From assembly GCA_030272155.1 (NCBI GenBank), contig CP126198.1:5084001-5148000 (forward strand): 64,000 nucleotides of DNA, in the 5' to 3' direction. The stretch is from Tetradesmus obliquus. Taxonomy: Eukaryota > Chlorophyta > Chlorophyceae > Sphaeropleales > Scenedesmaceae. Shown in pieces: positions 1 to 11,792 of the stretch. Under the pieces are notes generated by a model that ran no database searches, was not told the origin of the DNA, and saw only the letters and a list, made by a program, of their open reading frames with translations. Position 1 is the stretch's first letter. Every line of letters begins with the position of its first letter. The position numbers and the translations under genes were made by a program.

Positions 1-984
1 ACCCTATACGTCAATAAACATCAATCAATTAGCATGTTCTTCTTCCAAAACACAGTAACATACTCAGCGGAGGGGTTGAGGTGGAAGATGGTCTGCTCGT
101 CCAGGTACTTCTCCGGCACCACGGGCTTCATCACATCCCACATATGTCGCATCATGTCACATACCAGCCACAATAACAACAAAGTAACAACAAGTGATAC
201 TCACCGGAGGGGTTGAGGTGGAAGATGGTCTGCTCGTCCAGGTACTTCTCCGGCACCACAGGCTTGATCACGTGCTCCATCAGCTCCTTGTGGATGGTCT
301 CGTTGCTCACGTCAGGGTTGTGCTGCGTGGAGATGAGGATGGTGTGCACGCGCACAGGCACCACGGCGCCGCCCTCCTTCTTGTACTCCACAGTCACCTG
401 GAGAAGCAGAAAAAGCAGCAGCAGCAGCAGCAGCAGCAGCGTTACACAGTGCACAGGCACCACGGCGCCGCCCTCCCTCTTGTACTCCACAGTCACCTGG
501 CGCAAAGGCAGCAGCAGCAGCATAACATCAAAACAAAACCAGTTACACCTGCATCAGCCGTCGAAGCGCAGCCAGGGGCAGGTGCTTTTCTTGCGCCTCT
601 TCCATGAGCCAAAAACCACCAGAACAGGACATTTGACAACAAAGCACCAACCACCTGCTGCTTGGCGTCAGCGCACAGCAGCACGCAACGGCATGTCTAC
701 AGCTTCAACTTCATACCAAAGAACATAGCATACATCTGGGTCCTGCCGTCTGGGCACAGCCAGCCGCATGCACCGTTGTTGCGGACCTCGGTCAGCCGAC
801 AACCCACACAACAGAACATTGACAACAACGCACACACACACCCGCTTCAAGACGTCTGCACGAGGCCAGGGGCGCATCCCTGGCTACATTTTTGAGCCCA
901 GGCACAGCGCTGACAAGGCACACCACGTGCTGTTGCCAAACAAGCGCTAAGCACACAAGATATTGCACACACAGCACAATTGGC

Positions 985-1015
<31 letters not shown>

Positions 1016-3147
1016 CCCATGTGCCATTCTTGCGGACCTCCGTCAGCCGACAACCAGCACAACATAACATTGGCAACAAAGCACACACCACCCGCTTCAT
1101 GGCGTCTGCACGAGGCCAGGGGCGCATCCCTGGCTACATTTTTGAGCCCAGGCACAGCGCTGACAAGGCACACCACGTGCTGTTGCTGTTGCCAAACAAG
1201 CGCTAAGCACACAAGATACTGCACACACAGTACAATTGGCACCTGTCTTGCCGTCTGGGCGCAGCCAGCCGCATGTGCCGTTCTTGCGGACCTCCGTCAG
1301 CCGACAACCAACACAGCAGAGCATTGACAACAACGCACACACCACCCACTTCAAGACGTCTGCATGAGGCCAGGGGCACATTCCTGGCTACATTTTTGAG
1401 CCCAGGCACAGCGCTGACGAGGCACACACACCCGGGTGCTACCAAAAAGCCAGAACACTGCACAAATGCAATCCTCAACCACGCACCTGGGTCTTGCCGT
1501 CTGGGCGCAGCCAGCCGCATGTGCCGTTCTTGCGGACCTCCGTCAGCCTGTAGCCGATCTTGGTGGCCAGCACGTGAGTCAGCGGCATCAGCTCATCTGT
1601 CTCGTCGCAGGCGTAGCCAAACATGTGGCCCTGGTCACCTGCATGCATGCACAGTGATGCGTGGTGAGACTTTGTGTGAATGTGTGTTGCATTTGTGCGT
1701 GGGCGGCATCGGCTCATCTGTCTCATCGTAGGCATAGCCGAACATGTGGCCCTGGTCACCTGCGGCAAGATAGTGCGCAGTGGCACAGTGTGAGGATGCT
1801 TTGAGTTGCGTGCGTCAGCAGCATCAGCTCAGCGTCCCGTCGATTTCATGGCTCAACATGTGGCCCTGGCCGCATGTTGAGTACAGCATGCACGCACAGG
1901 CAAGGACATGCTGCGGGGTTGTGCATATGCTGTATACGCGAGGGGAGGCGGCAGCGACTTCCTGCTCATAAGCATCACACAAGCCGGCTGGCACAGAGCG
2001 TCACAGTATGTGTGCAGATCCACAGGTTTATGGCTGCACCTTGCTGCTTCGAAGGCTTTTGAGTGCAAATGAGCGGAACTGTGGCCTTTATAGCGGGCGT
2101 GATCTGGATGATTGCACTGCGAGATTGAAGGCGAGATGCAAGGAAACTACAGCTGTTTGTTCCTGGCGTCAAAGGGCCTTCATTGTCAAAGACGAAATGC
2201 AAATGCATGCAACTACTGCTGCACATAACAGCACGCGGGTGCTGCAGCTGCTGCGTTCATACCAGAATTCACGCTGCTGCGCCAGCAGCAACTTTTCAGC
2301 TCCTGCAAGGGCCATTGCCATGTGCTGTCCTGCACACTGTTGCTGTAGCTGCTGTCCTGCAAGCTGCTGCTGTCCTGCAAGCCCCACACACCTGCACCGG
2401 TCTCCTCCAGGGTCTTGGTGCCCATGCCGTGCACGCCCTGGCCAATGTCAGGGGACTGCTCCTCGATGTGCACCAGCACCTTGCAGGTGTCTGCATCCAG
2501 GCCCACGTCCTCGGAAGTGAAGCCGATGCCCTTGCAGGTCTTGCGCACAATCTCCTCGTAGTTGACCTTAGCCTTGGTGGTGATTTCACCGAAGACCATC
2601 ACCATGCCGGTCTTGGTGGCAGTCTCGCAGGCCACCTACGATTCCGAATGCAATATAGATTGATAAGAGGGCTGCGGGGCGCACGCTGCTGTGCTAGCGG
2701 TTCGAAGCTGCGACTGTTCTAGCGCAGCACACTCTGGGAGCTGGATTCCTGACAAAGGCTGCTGCGCACCTTGGAGAGGGGATCCTGCTCCAGGCATGCG
2801 TCCAGAATGGCATCGGACACCTGCGTTGGGGATCAGCAGGCAGGGGCGAGAAGCACCCGATCAGCTGCAGTGCGTGCCAGGCGCCCAAACAGGCGTAGGT
2901 AGCGGTTGAGCTGGCCAAGAAGCATAATGCATGTCGCAAAGGAACATTTGCAATCGGTGTGATGAAGGATTGCAACTGCTGCTGCTAGTGTGTGCTCTGG
3001 ACGAGGGCCACGCCCCTATGCTCAGCCCCACTGCTGCTGCTCTATGGGAATCTAGCGCGCCCGCACCTGATCGCACAGCTTATCAGGGTGTCCCTCATTC
3101 ACAGACTCTGAGGTAAACAGGAAGTTGTCGCCGTGCAGGTTGGCCAT
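1..3147 (-). CDS. SAMS: S-adenosylmethionine synthetase, N-terminal two thirds
   Basis: The enzyme makes S-adenosylmethionine from methionine and ATP in the cytosol. Exons on the minus strand are 3067-3147, 2770-2820, 2392-2635, 1487-1638 and 205-397; every junction keeps phase. The start ATG is at 3147 ([20 protein letters not shown]). The ATP-binding GHPDKLCDQ motif lies near residues 19-27 and the family signature [12 protein letters not shown] spans the exon 3/4 junction. Exon 5 carries [16 protein letters not shown]. About 240 residues lie in the window out of the roughly 390 usual for the family. The last exon ends in phase 1 at a GTGAGT donor, so the C-terminal third, including the second signature, is left of base 1. 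Four introns are swollen by partial copies of exon edges, annotated separately. Donors are GTGCGG, GTGCGC, GTGTGT, GTGCGT and GTGAGT. Family assignment is very secure. Confidence 0.96.
60..140 (-). repeat. Echo of the 3' edge of synthetase exon 5
   Basis: This stretch repeats the last 60 or so coding bases of exon 5 (residues around [18 protein letters not shown]). It lies downstream of exon 5 within the next intron. The true exon edge is at 205-270. The copy has lost the clean GT donor context (CGCTGAG follows), so it is probably not spliced. Confidence 0.8.
440..502 (-). repeat. Echo of the 5' edge of synthetase exon 5
   Basis: A second copy of the beginning of exon 5 ([15 protein letters not shown], with Lys changed to Arg) precedes the true exon start at 397. 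It is separated from it by a CAG tract. The AG acceptor context differs (TTGCGCCAG). Confidence 0.8.
735..1445 (-). repeat. Tandem array of the exon 4 donor edge, period about 245 bp
   Basis: Three further copies of the end of exon 4 ([19 protein letters not shown]) start near 735, 980 and 1225, downstream of the true edge at 1487. Each is joined to the same intron segment containing CACGAGGCCAGGGGC and TGAGCCCAGGCACAGCGC. The unit therefore spans exon end plus intron. Decay increases with distance. The nearest copy lacks two bases before its donor. The next has two amino-acid changes. The farthest has four and its donor GT has become AT. Confidence 0.88.
1680..1880 (-). repeat. Echoes of the 5' edge of synthetase exon 4
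   Basis: Two copies of the start of exon 4 ([10 protein letters not shown] and following residues) lie upstream of the true acceptor at 1638. One occupies about 1690-1757 and is well kept, including a CAG acceptor. The other, about 1800-1880, is degraded. Confidence 0.8.
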
Positions 3148-4507
3148 CTTGACTGACTGGTGAGAACGAAGAAGGAGAGGAGGGGCGGCTGTCTACAGAC
3201 TATGTCTGCACTTGCACGCCTAAATGACCCAGGGCTAAAAGGTGATCGTAGGATGACGGGCTGGAGCCTATGGGGGAGCAGGACGCACACACTGCACCAG
3301 GAACTCTGCGGGTTCTGCGTTTCAAACGTGTGATTCCACGGCCCTTGGACAAAGCTCATTTGCGTTCATGAGCGATGATTGTTTGTAATTTTTATCCCTG
3401 TGTTGGCTCCTTGTCAACCAGCAGCAAGCACGTACACAGTTACGCGCCCAAATGAGGGCCAAAGCAATGACAGACCCCAGACCACAGCACTGCTTCGTCG
3501 CTGCATTCTACGCGCCACCATGCATCACTTTCTCGTATGCATATACGCGTTATATATGCATGCACAGTTATTGTTGAGCTGAGGTGCAACCAATGCAAGG
3601 TGGCCTGCGCAAGAGTGAGAAAAGAATCAGGGATACCTGCTGCAATGCAAGGATACCTGAGGGTGCACCAACAGGCACATACGTTTCAAACATCTCGCTG
3701 TTGCATGTCCCGATATTAACCAGCCAATAATCATGTGCAGGCACGATCAGGACGGCTGAAGGTGCGACTGGGACTTGCGTCCCAGCTGCATGCAGGCAAC
3801 TAGCCTGCATGGTGGCAAGTTTGCTGCGTGGTGGTTGCACAGCGCTGGCGGTGACCGCCAGTGCAACCACCACGCAGAGTTGGGCCTGTTGCATCATCTC
3901 AGTAACAGAAAACCCAGCGATCCCAGCATGCACCTTTATACTAGTTTTTGCCACCCAGAAGTGGACAAGACCACCACCACCAATGGCACATTTCCTGCAA
4001 GCAGCCTACCAGACGATGATGGCCCAACAGCAGAATATCATGTCTCCCTGTTTGGAGTGCAAGCATCAAAAGAATGCATGCAAAGCTACGGCATTCAAGT
4101 TCAGACCATTTCACAGCATCACTCCATCCCTATCGTGCAGCAAAATCTTTGTCAGACTAGCCAGTCTGCCGTGCTCAGATAGTAATCAACACCCGTCTTC
4201 ACACACCTTTGTTGTTGCGGTTCAGCAGCAAATGCCAGCGGCCCTCAGCATTGGCTGCCAACGGCAGCTCACCACTGACACAGATTAGTTGCCCACATGT
4301 GATGCATCACAGCACAGAACATGTACAGCATTGATGTAGCTCATGACAGAGCTGTGGCTTCACAGCAAGTGCCAGACACCTACGGATTTGGGTTCAACGA
4401 TGCAAAAGCTGGGATATCCTATCCGTGTTAACGAAAACCGCCGCAGCCGCTGTTTGTTGGCGGCCCAACAAACATGCAGCTGCTTACCACGCAGTGTTAG
4501 CAGCGTG
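3148..4507. promoter_or_regulatory. Intergenic region: synthetase promoter and downstream flank of the next gene
   Basis: No coding exon is supported here. The right part should hold the 3' untranslated region of the gene ending at 4508 and the left part the promoter and leader of the synthetase. Base composition is less triplet-rich than in the genes. Two strong hairpins lie at 3789-3811 and 3824-3877 and are annotated separately. I could not identify a TATA box or start site. Confidence 0.5.
3789..3877. repeat. Two adjacent inverted repeats
   Basis: The first is a perfect 9-bp inverted repeat (CATGCAGGC / GCCTGCATG) with a 5-nt loop at 3789-3811. The second has perfect 17-bp arms, 3824-3840 and 3861-3877 (CTGCGTGGTGGTTGCAC and its complement). 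Its 20-nt loop contains a second stem, TGGCGGT / ACCGCCA. Together they would fold into one long bulged hairpin. They lie about 640-730 bp upstream of the synthetase start codon. Confidence 0.85.
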
Positions 4508-5840
4508 TCAACAGCGTGCAGACCTTGGCGTGCCCAGGTGCTGCCTAGGTGAGCATGAACCTGCCCTGCTGCTGCACACACCACCACCACCATGTGCATT
4601 AACACCACCTCCACTGCTTGTGGCAGCAGCGGCACCAGCAGCTGAGCGAGGCGTCAATGTGTACGCAATGTTGCAGCAGACTGGCGCCAGCAGGCTGTTA
4701 GCATAAGGGCTCAAGCGTCCACTGGCAGCAGCTGCAGCAGCAGCAGCAGCTGCTCCCCCTGCACTGCTGCTGAGCCTCGTCGGCTGATTTTGATGCCTAG
4801 ATGACGCAGGCACTGCACCTGCTGCCAGCCAGCCACCTTGACTGCTGCTGCAGGTTTCAGCAGGGCTGTTAGCAGCGGCTGCGTGTTCAAGCCTAGGGGA
4901 AATTAGCCTGCCGCAGTCACTGGCACCGCGCTGCTGCTGCTGTTGCTGCTGCTGCATTTGGAAGTGGGGATGGCCCAGCAGGGGCAGCAGCGCCTGCTGC
5001 TGATGCTGCTGCTGCTGCAGCTGTCCTGCTGCTCTTTTGGCTTCACTTATGCTGCCGCCGCAACCAGCACGGCCAGGAGCCCCACTACCACAAGCAACCC
5101 TGCTGCGCATGCAAGCAACAGCAACAGTGGCCGGCCGCAGCTGTAACGGCTGCCACGGTGAGGCCCTGTCAGCCGCACTGCTGCTACCAGCAACCGTCGC
5201 TGCCCTGGCACTCTTGCTGCCACTGCGATGGACGAAGCTGCGTGTGCTGCTGCTGCTGCCACCAGCAGCAGCTACCGCAGACGCCCTGGGCGTCCCGTGC
5301 AACACTGCTGGCCTGCTGCCGCTGCTGCTGCCGCTGCGGCTGCTGTTCCATCCAGGACTGCCCAACCTCTGCTGCTGCTGCTGCTGCTGGGCAGGGCTGC
5401 TGCTCCTGCAGCTACCTAAGCCCCCTTCCCGCCCCGCAACGCCAGCCGCAACCGCTGCAACACCACCCCTGCTGCTGCTACTACTATTGCTAGCCGCGGA
5501 CTGCAGCGCTCCCCTGCCACCTGTCAGCAGCGCCTGCAGCAGCCGGAAGTCCTCGCTGCCTAGCCCGCAGTCGGGGTGGCAGGAGGCCTGCAGCTCATGC
5601 AGCTGCCTGCTGACCCGGTGCACCTCCGCAAGGTTCAGTTTGGGCACTGCTGCTGCTGCTGCTGCTGCTGGGGCTGCTGCTGGGTTTGTGGTTGTGGTTG
5701 TACCTGCACAAGGCTCTGCAGCAGGAGCTCCACTTGCAGGCATGCTTCTGCAAGCAGGGGCAGTGGCGTCACAAGGAGCAGCAGAAGCCGTAGCGTCGCA
5801 GGTACTGGTAGCAGCACCAGCAGCTGCTGGGTGTTGTTGG

Positions 5841-5885
<45 letters not shown>

Positions 5886-6123
5886 AGTGGCGGCTGGGGC
5901 GTGTGCGGCAGCATTTGCTCTGTGTCTTGCTGCTGCTGCTGCTGCTGCTGCTGCCTGTCAAGGCCTGCCTGCTCTTTACTGTCGCTTGCACAGCTGCTGC
6001 TACTGCTGCTGCTTGGGCTGCTGCTGCTGCTACTGATGCTGCAGTCGCCACCAAGTTGCTGCTCGGCAGGATCTCCCTGACGGTGCTGCTGCTCCGGCCG
6101 CATGCTTTGCCGGCTGTGCATCA

Positions 6124-6163
<40 letters not shown>

Positions 6164-8793
6164 CATCTCCTGATGCCGCTTAGCCGCGAGCTTGATGTCT
6201 GCGTTTGTTGGCATTGGCAGCTTCTGAAGCGACACAGACTCACGGTAGCCGTGTGCACGCATGAACTCTGCGCAGCAAACAGCAAGCAGCATGCAGCAAC
6301 ACAAACTTGGATGCCTCAAGGCAGCTGGATGCAAACCGTGCGCGCTTTGTTATGCTGGTGTTTTGATTGCAAGAGCTGCTGTGTACAGGTGCACGAAGGT
6401 TCCAATGTTTGTCATGGTTCAGCCACATCATGCAGATGCCATGGGTGTCATGGCTGAGCCACATCATGAGGCTCAGACACCTGCTGTGCTGTGTGTGGCA
6501 TATATCGAATTTCAAGCCTGTTGCTGCTTGCTGCGCTGCTCAAAGCTCAACACTGTGCGCCACACTGCAACAATACTGCACGCGCCAGCATCACTATACG
6601 CGCATTGGTGCACCTCAGGCACGTGCTTCTCTACCACCAGCAGCACAGCACAGCGCAGCGCAGCAGCACAGCAGCCGCTGCTGAATTTTCTTCATGCTGG
6701 CCGCACCTTTGTATGCCTTCAGCCCGTAGGTGCCCTTCACCTGCGCATTCAGCGCTGCCTGCTGCCGAGCCGTCTCATGCAGCTGCCTGTAGTACTGCTG
6801 CACTGCTGCTGCAGCAGCTGCCTCAGCTCTTTCAGCCTCGCTCACTGCGGCTTCACTGCTCACTCCTGCACTACCACTACCAGCAATAGCAGCAGCGCCT
6901 ACGCCACCAGAGCCCGCATCTGCGCCTGCAGCTGCGCTTGCTGTATCACTGCTCAGTTGCCACCGGACAGCCAAGCCTATGAAACTTGCAGATTCCGATT
7001 CTTCAGCGATGCCATCCAGGGCCCACGTGTTTGCGATCAGCAGCGCAGGATTGGCAGCAGCTGCTGCTGCCAGCTTGGCTGCCGAGCCAGCCCCTGAGCC
7101 CAGCCCTTCTACAATAGCTGCCAGCGCCTCTGCATCAACTGCTGCTGCTGCGGAGGCGCCGGGCGCAGCAGCTGTGGGGTCCGCAAGCTGCTGCAGCTGC
7201 TGCGCAAAGCGCTGCTGCTCCTCAAGCTGCTGCAAGTGCTTGGACTCGCGCGACCTGGCGGAGGTGGCAGGGTTAAAACACCAACATGTAACACAAATCA
7301 TAATACCCATTGAAGTGCTTTGATGCACGCGTGTGTGATTCTCATCGTATCATCACAAGCAAACAGCAGTCCACTGCCCAGAGCATCCAGCTAGCAGCTG
7401 CTGTACCACGGGCCCCTCACACAGCGTACAGATGTGCGCCCAGCTGCTGATGCCATTGCTCACCATCATCACAAGCACACAGTGTTCTTTTCCACATTCT
7501 ATAGCATCCAGGTACCTGCTGCCCTACCACAAACACCTCACACAGCATACATGTGCGCTTCAGCAGATTTCAACATTGTTTTCACTGCTCACCAGGTGCT
7601 GCCACGCTGCAGCGAGCTGTTGACATAGTCCCAGTCCCTCGTCTTCAGGTACCATGCTCCGTAGTGCTTTGCGCCGCTGCCGCTGCCGCTGCCACTGCTG
7701 CTGCTGGCACCTCCCCCGCAGCTCTGGCTCCTTGGGCTGTCCATGCAGCAGCTGCTCCTGGCTCCAGGTGCACTCACACTGCTGCTGCTGCTGCTGCTGC
7801 CGCACACCAGGTCCATCCAGCTTCTGGAGTTGTTATCTGCTGGTCCGAGCGTGCTGCTGCGCCTGCTGACGCCACCACAGCTGCCGCCGGCAACTGAAGC
7901 GCGTACGGCACCCCAAGCACATGCCCCGTTGGCACTGTGCTGCTCGCTGCCGCCGCCGCTGCTGCTGCTCCTGCAGCTGCTGGTGTAGGCATCGTCAAAA
8001 CATGACTCACGCTGCAGCACAGGCGATGCTGCGCTCCCATGCAACAGCCTGGACACCTGATATGCCCTGCTGGTCTGGCTGCCGCTTGCAGGAAAGCACA
8101 TATCGCCAGCAGCAGCACTGCTGGGGGTCATCTGGCTGTCAGGGCCATACATTGTGCAGGTGTTGAGGGTGCTGTTGCCAGCTGCAGGTTGTTGCCATAC
8201 AGGGTCGATGAACAGTGCCCGCTTTTTGCGATGTGACGGGCTGCTGTTGCCGCTGCCTGCTGCTGCAGGCTCTGCACTGCCACCATCGCTGAAGGACACG
8301 CCCCGGGCTTCATGCCTATGGGCCGTGCTGCTGCTGTTGGTGCCGTCGCCATCAACTGCAATGAAGAAGCTGCTTGCTTGAGATGAGCAGCCAGCTGCTG
8401 CTGCACCGGAGCTGCTACTGCTGCTGATTAGCTGAGCAGCAGATGCCGCAGCAGTGCCGGTTGACCCTCTTGGTGACCGTAGGATGCTGACAACCCCCTT
8501 GGTGCTTGCAGGAGAGTTGCTGCTGCTGCCTCCTCTGCCTGCTTGCACTGCACAGCAGTAGTCGGGTAAGGTTAGCTGAGGTTAGAGGCACAGTTGTTCG
8601 ATGCGTAGGCATGATTAGGAGTATAGCATGGACGTATGCTGGGCTGCGGAAGTGCTGTGCTTTATGACTTCAATCCAGTTGGTGCTTACCACAGAGCTTC
8701 TGTCCATGCTGCGACATCAGGTGTCGCCCCAAGCTGCTAGCTGCCCTGCTGAGTGTGACACGCTGCCATGCTCTTGCTGCTCCAGTTTAGCAT
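4508..8793 (-). CDS. Unknown Gln/Ser/Ala-rich protein with a YGAWYL motif
   Basis: I do not recognise the protein. Well-supported exons are 7593-8504 (possibly beginning up to 8547), about 6638-7254 and 4508-6267, in consistent phase and ending with TGA at 4508. A plausible first exon is 8762-8793, starting MLNWSSKSMAA, which would give about 1106 residues; this 5' end is tentative. Recognisable stretches are SILRSPRG near the start, then KHYGAWYLKTRDWDY, then a helical segment (ESKHLQQLEEQQRFAQQL), QQYYRQLHETARQQAAL, and EFMRAHGYRESVSLQKLPMP at the start of the last exon. The last 600 residues are dominated by Gln, Ser and Ala runs from CAG triplets. The YGAWYL core resembles the motif of the FAM47 family, but I would not name it on that alone. 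Unlike its neighbours, it shows no exon echoes. Confidence 0.72.
5841..5885 (-). repeat. (CTG)15 tract, poly-Gln in the unknown protein
   Basis: Fifteen uninterrupted TGC units on the plus strand read as CAG on the coding strand. They give a glutamine run in the last exon of the 4508-8793 gene. Other long runs in the same exon lie at about 5929-5951 and 6121-6162. Confidence 0.95.
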
Positions 8794-8795
8794 GG

Positions 8796-8887
8796 ATTGA
8801 CTCCTGCAAGACAGTCAGCCTGGTTTGGTAAGACCCCATGCATTGACTCCTGCAAGACAGTCAGCCTGGTTTGGTAAGACCCCATGC
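8796..8887. repeat. Two-copy tandem repeat, 46-bp period
   Basis: ATTGACTCCTGCAAGACAGT and the following 26 bases occur twice in a row, starting at 8796 and 8842. The unit contains a TGCAG acceptor-like site on the minus strand. It sits directly upstream of the tentative first exon of the 4508-8793 gene. Confidence 0.9.
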
Positions 8888-10119
8888 ATGAGGGGAGACA
8901 CAAGCAAGAAAGGTGCAACAGCAGTGGCACAGCAGTAGCAGCAGAGCTGAGCATGCCAGGCGCCGCGCCAGGTCATGTATGCGTGTTAGGACACAGATAC
9001 TCACTGCAAGTGTCATGAGCTGGATATTCAGGGGTATGAAGGCAGGTGTCCAGCTTTGTACTCGCCTAGTAGGCAGGAGCTGCAGCGTGGTCCTTGCAGA
9101 GTGGTGCCATCGTACGCAGCATAGTTAAACAAAAAACTAACGCTCAGCATTAATCAGATATCGAAGTCTATACAGAGTAGCGTCTGTTGCTGTGCTTCTG
9201 TCAACTCGGGCACGAGTTATGCCATTAGCTCAACTTCATACGTTAGCTGCCATACCGCCAAATTATGAGCGCAAGTGCTGTTTCTTCGCTGTGTGAATCA
9301 TGAGTAGCACATGTTGCGTGCTTCAGCCACATAGCTTCGACGCTATCCCTCGTTCCCTAACCCTACCTTCCCCCACACAAAGAAGCTGCACAGGGTTTCA
9401 ACTTGAAACAACAGCTGGCCTGTCGTGGTGTCGTCCAAGTCTGAAATAATTGCACTAGGAGAAGAGCACGAACTGATCAAACAGTTGCTGTGCTGTATTA
9501 CGACCCTGGTGCTGCACATTCAGCACATGCACCTGCAAACACCAAGCCTACCAGGAACATCAACCCATGCATCAACATCAACATCAACAGGAGCTGCTTC
9601 ATCCGAGCTGCTGTGACAGCAAGGCAGCGTCAATTGCAACGTACGCAGCATACAGCCAGTGCCACCCATATCGGGCTTGGGTGCAACCAAATTCCATGCA
9701 TACACGATAGGTATTTATACGGGGCAGTCTATGCTGCAGCAACTCAGACGCTGCACAACCACCCTCACTGCGCTTGCACTGATTGCATGCAATGTCCGCT
9801 GCGCCAACAAGCTGCCCTCGGTGCAACTTAAATGCGCGTCTGAAACAGGGACCGTCAGAGACACATGCAGTTGGGATCCCACACGACAAAAGTACTCAAT
9901 GAATACAACCCCAGGCACTCAAACCTGCCCAGAACGTGCCGGGCTCTACGTAACGCAACAGTACAAAACAAATGACATCGCCTATAAGCCCCGCACGCAT
10001 AATAAAAAGGAATAACCAACAGCCACCACAGCACAACACTGTGCCGTGCGCACTCCGGTGCTGCACAGTCACTGCTGCTGCCTGATAGGACGCGACAGCA
10101 GCACTTCCTGCAAGCATCA
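8888..10119. other. Intergenic, no supported gene
   Basis: No exon with credible splice sites or family resemblance was found. The stretch around 9130-9420 is relatively AT-rich and free of CAG triplets. It may be promoter or leader sequence of the minus-strand gene to the left. Open frames near 9600-10010 on both strands show no codon or family signal. Confidence 0.4.
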
Positions 10120-10280
10120 TCAACACGCCCTTGCCAGGCCCCCCTGCCAGAAATCAAACATGTCAGTGAGCCTGCGCATGCTGATGTGCTGAGTGGCATA
10201 GCCGGCAGCGTACTGGCACAGCTGCTTATTCATTTGCACAAACAGTGCCACTCGGCGGGCTGCCGTACGCGCTGCCTGCA
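10120..10280 (-). CDS. Orphan terminal exon of an unidentified gene
   Basis: A clean acceptor (CCTGCAG at about 10281) is followed by an open segment ending in TGA at 10120. It encodes roughly 53 residues including RRVALFVQMNKQLCQYAAGY and MRRLTDMFDFWQGG. The amphipathic, low-repeat composition looks like real protein rather than background. I could not find upstream exons in the 10.3-13.7 kb stretch that join in phase, and I do not recognise the family. It may be the last exon of a small gene, or a pseudogene fragment. Confidence 0.4.
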
Positions 10281-10974
10281 GGACAACACAAGGCAGCCCT
10301 GTAGCCCAATAACAACTGATACTGCAACCGTGCTGCAACATACACAAGGCGTCAACACACTGCATAATATCATGCACATCAGGCGTCTGCAGTGTCTGCA
10401 GGACACAACTGTGGTAGCCTCTTTTGAGACAAGGCAGGCAGTAAGACTGACACACACACTGAAATGTTGGCAACACACACACGCAGGCGGGTCGTGATAA
10501 ATTGCAGCACTTCCACATGCAAGGCAGCTGATCAATGCAATGTGATACAACTGCAGCAACTCCATTGAAGCCCCAAGCAGCCCCTAAGCAATGCTGACAG
10601 CGTCGATTTTCAGCCAGCACAGACACGTGACATGGTTGCAATGCGCGCGGTTAAGCGTGTTTTGATAGAGATACATAGCCAAAACTGCTATATTTCCAGG
10701 TGCTCTGCATGCTGCTGCACATACATGCGCTGTCAGTCACCCCTGCCCCCATGCCTGACGAGTGGCAAAACCAGTGCTGCACATGCTGCGAAACGTGCAC
10801 CGCAGCAGTTGGCAAGCACTGGCAGTCACGACGGCACTGCCCCGACAATGCACCACCCTTGTTTGTGAGTCAATACACTAGTTATTATGTGCATGCCAGC
10901 AGCACACACCATCACACTGTGGCTTGCCACATCTTAGCACAGTGAGATGCCAGCCATCTGAGTAGCGTGGAGGG

Positions 10975-11155
10975 TAAATGTGCAATGCATGCAGTGCGCA
11001 TTCATGCAGTGTGCAAGCCGGCATGCTGAAACCAGCACAGCGAGGCGAGACAAGGGTTGGTGTTGCAGCTTAAACATGCCTGTTTCTGGCCACCTGAGGT
11101 CATCTGTACAATGCATGCAGTGCACATTGATGCAGTGTGCAAGGTGGCGAGGTTG
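10975..11155. repeat. Direct duplication, about 130-bp offset
   Basis: A stretch of about 45 bases reading TGCAATGCATGCAGTGCGCA and onward at about 10979-11022 recurs with few changes at about 11108-11150. Confidence 0.75.
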
Positions 11156-11198
11156 TAGGCCAGTGTGCAAGCAGGCAAGGGTTCAAACCCCTACAACC
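11151..11198 (+). other. tRNA-like minihelix with B-box motif
   Basis: An 8-bp stem, GGTTGTAG (11151-11158) with CTACAACC (11191-11198), encloses AGGGTTCAAACCCCT. This matches the T-loop consensus TTCRANY and the Pol III B box. No anticodon arm exists in between, so it is not a functional tRNA. It may be a relic of a tRNA-derived short interspersed element. Confidence 0.3.
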
Positions 11199-11792
11199 CC
11201 TAGAATGGCAGCTGCACATTGCAAAGACACACATCCTGTTGCTGAGGTAAGGTTTGGTGTTGCAGCACAACCAAGCCGTTCAACTACACATGAGATCAGC
11301 AACAGCCGGTTAGTGATTGGTGGTTTGGTGTGCAAGATCTTGAGCTGCGCTGCTCACTTGCAACATGCAACCTCATACTAGTAGATCCACCCACCCACAT
11401 GCAAGCATGGTCTTGCATACAACTACGCCTGCCACAGCCACACACCCATTCAGTTGCTTTCTCTACATGGGCTGCAGCTGCAGCTGCTGCTACTGCTGCT
11501 GCTGCTGCTGCTTTTTTCAACCACCAACACCAGTCTGCATCTCCCAGTGCCACGAATGCCTGAGAAGCAGTACTGCAAACCCAGCCAAGCCCAACCCCAA
11601 AAAGAGTGCCCACCCAACACAAACATACACGCACCTGGCGCAAGGCCAGCATGCAAACACAACAGAAGCATCACCCGCATACTACGGGGTTCTAACCCTG
11701 CTGCCAAACCGCCCATGCCCGATCCAGCCCCCTGATATCCCGAGTTTCTGGCCCTTTGCCTGCATTGCAGCTCGCAGGAAACCCTGCACAGC

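Noticed and set aside
5037-6080. Long Leu/Cys/Ala-rich open frames opposite or shifted to the Gln-rich exon (also 33826-34728, 34783-35574, 38787-39827 antisense)
   Set aside because: They are by-products of CAG/CTG repeats, which are open in all frames. The other strand has splice-consistent, family-supported or phase-consistent exons.
9345-9375. CCCTAACCCTA, telomere-like
   Set aside because: Only about two units and no extension, so it occurs by chance.
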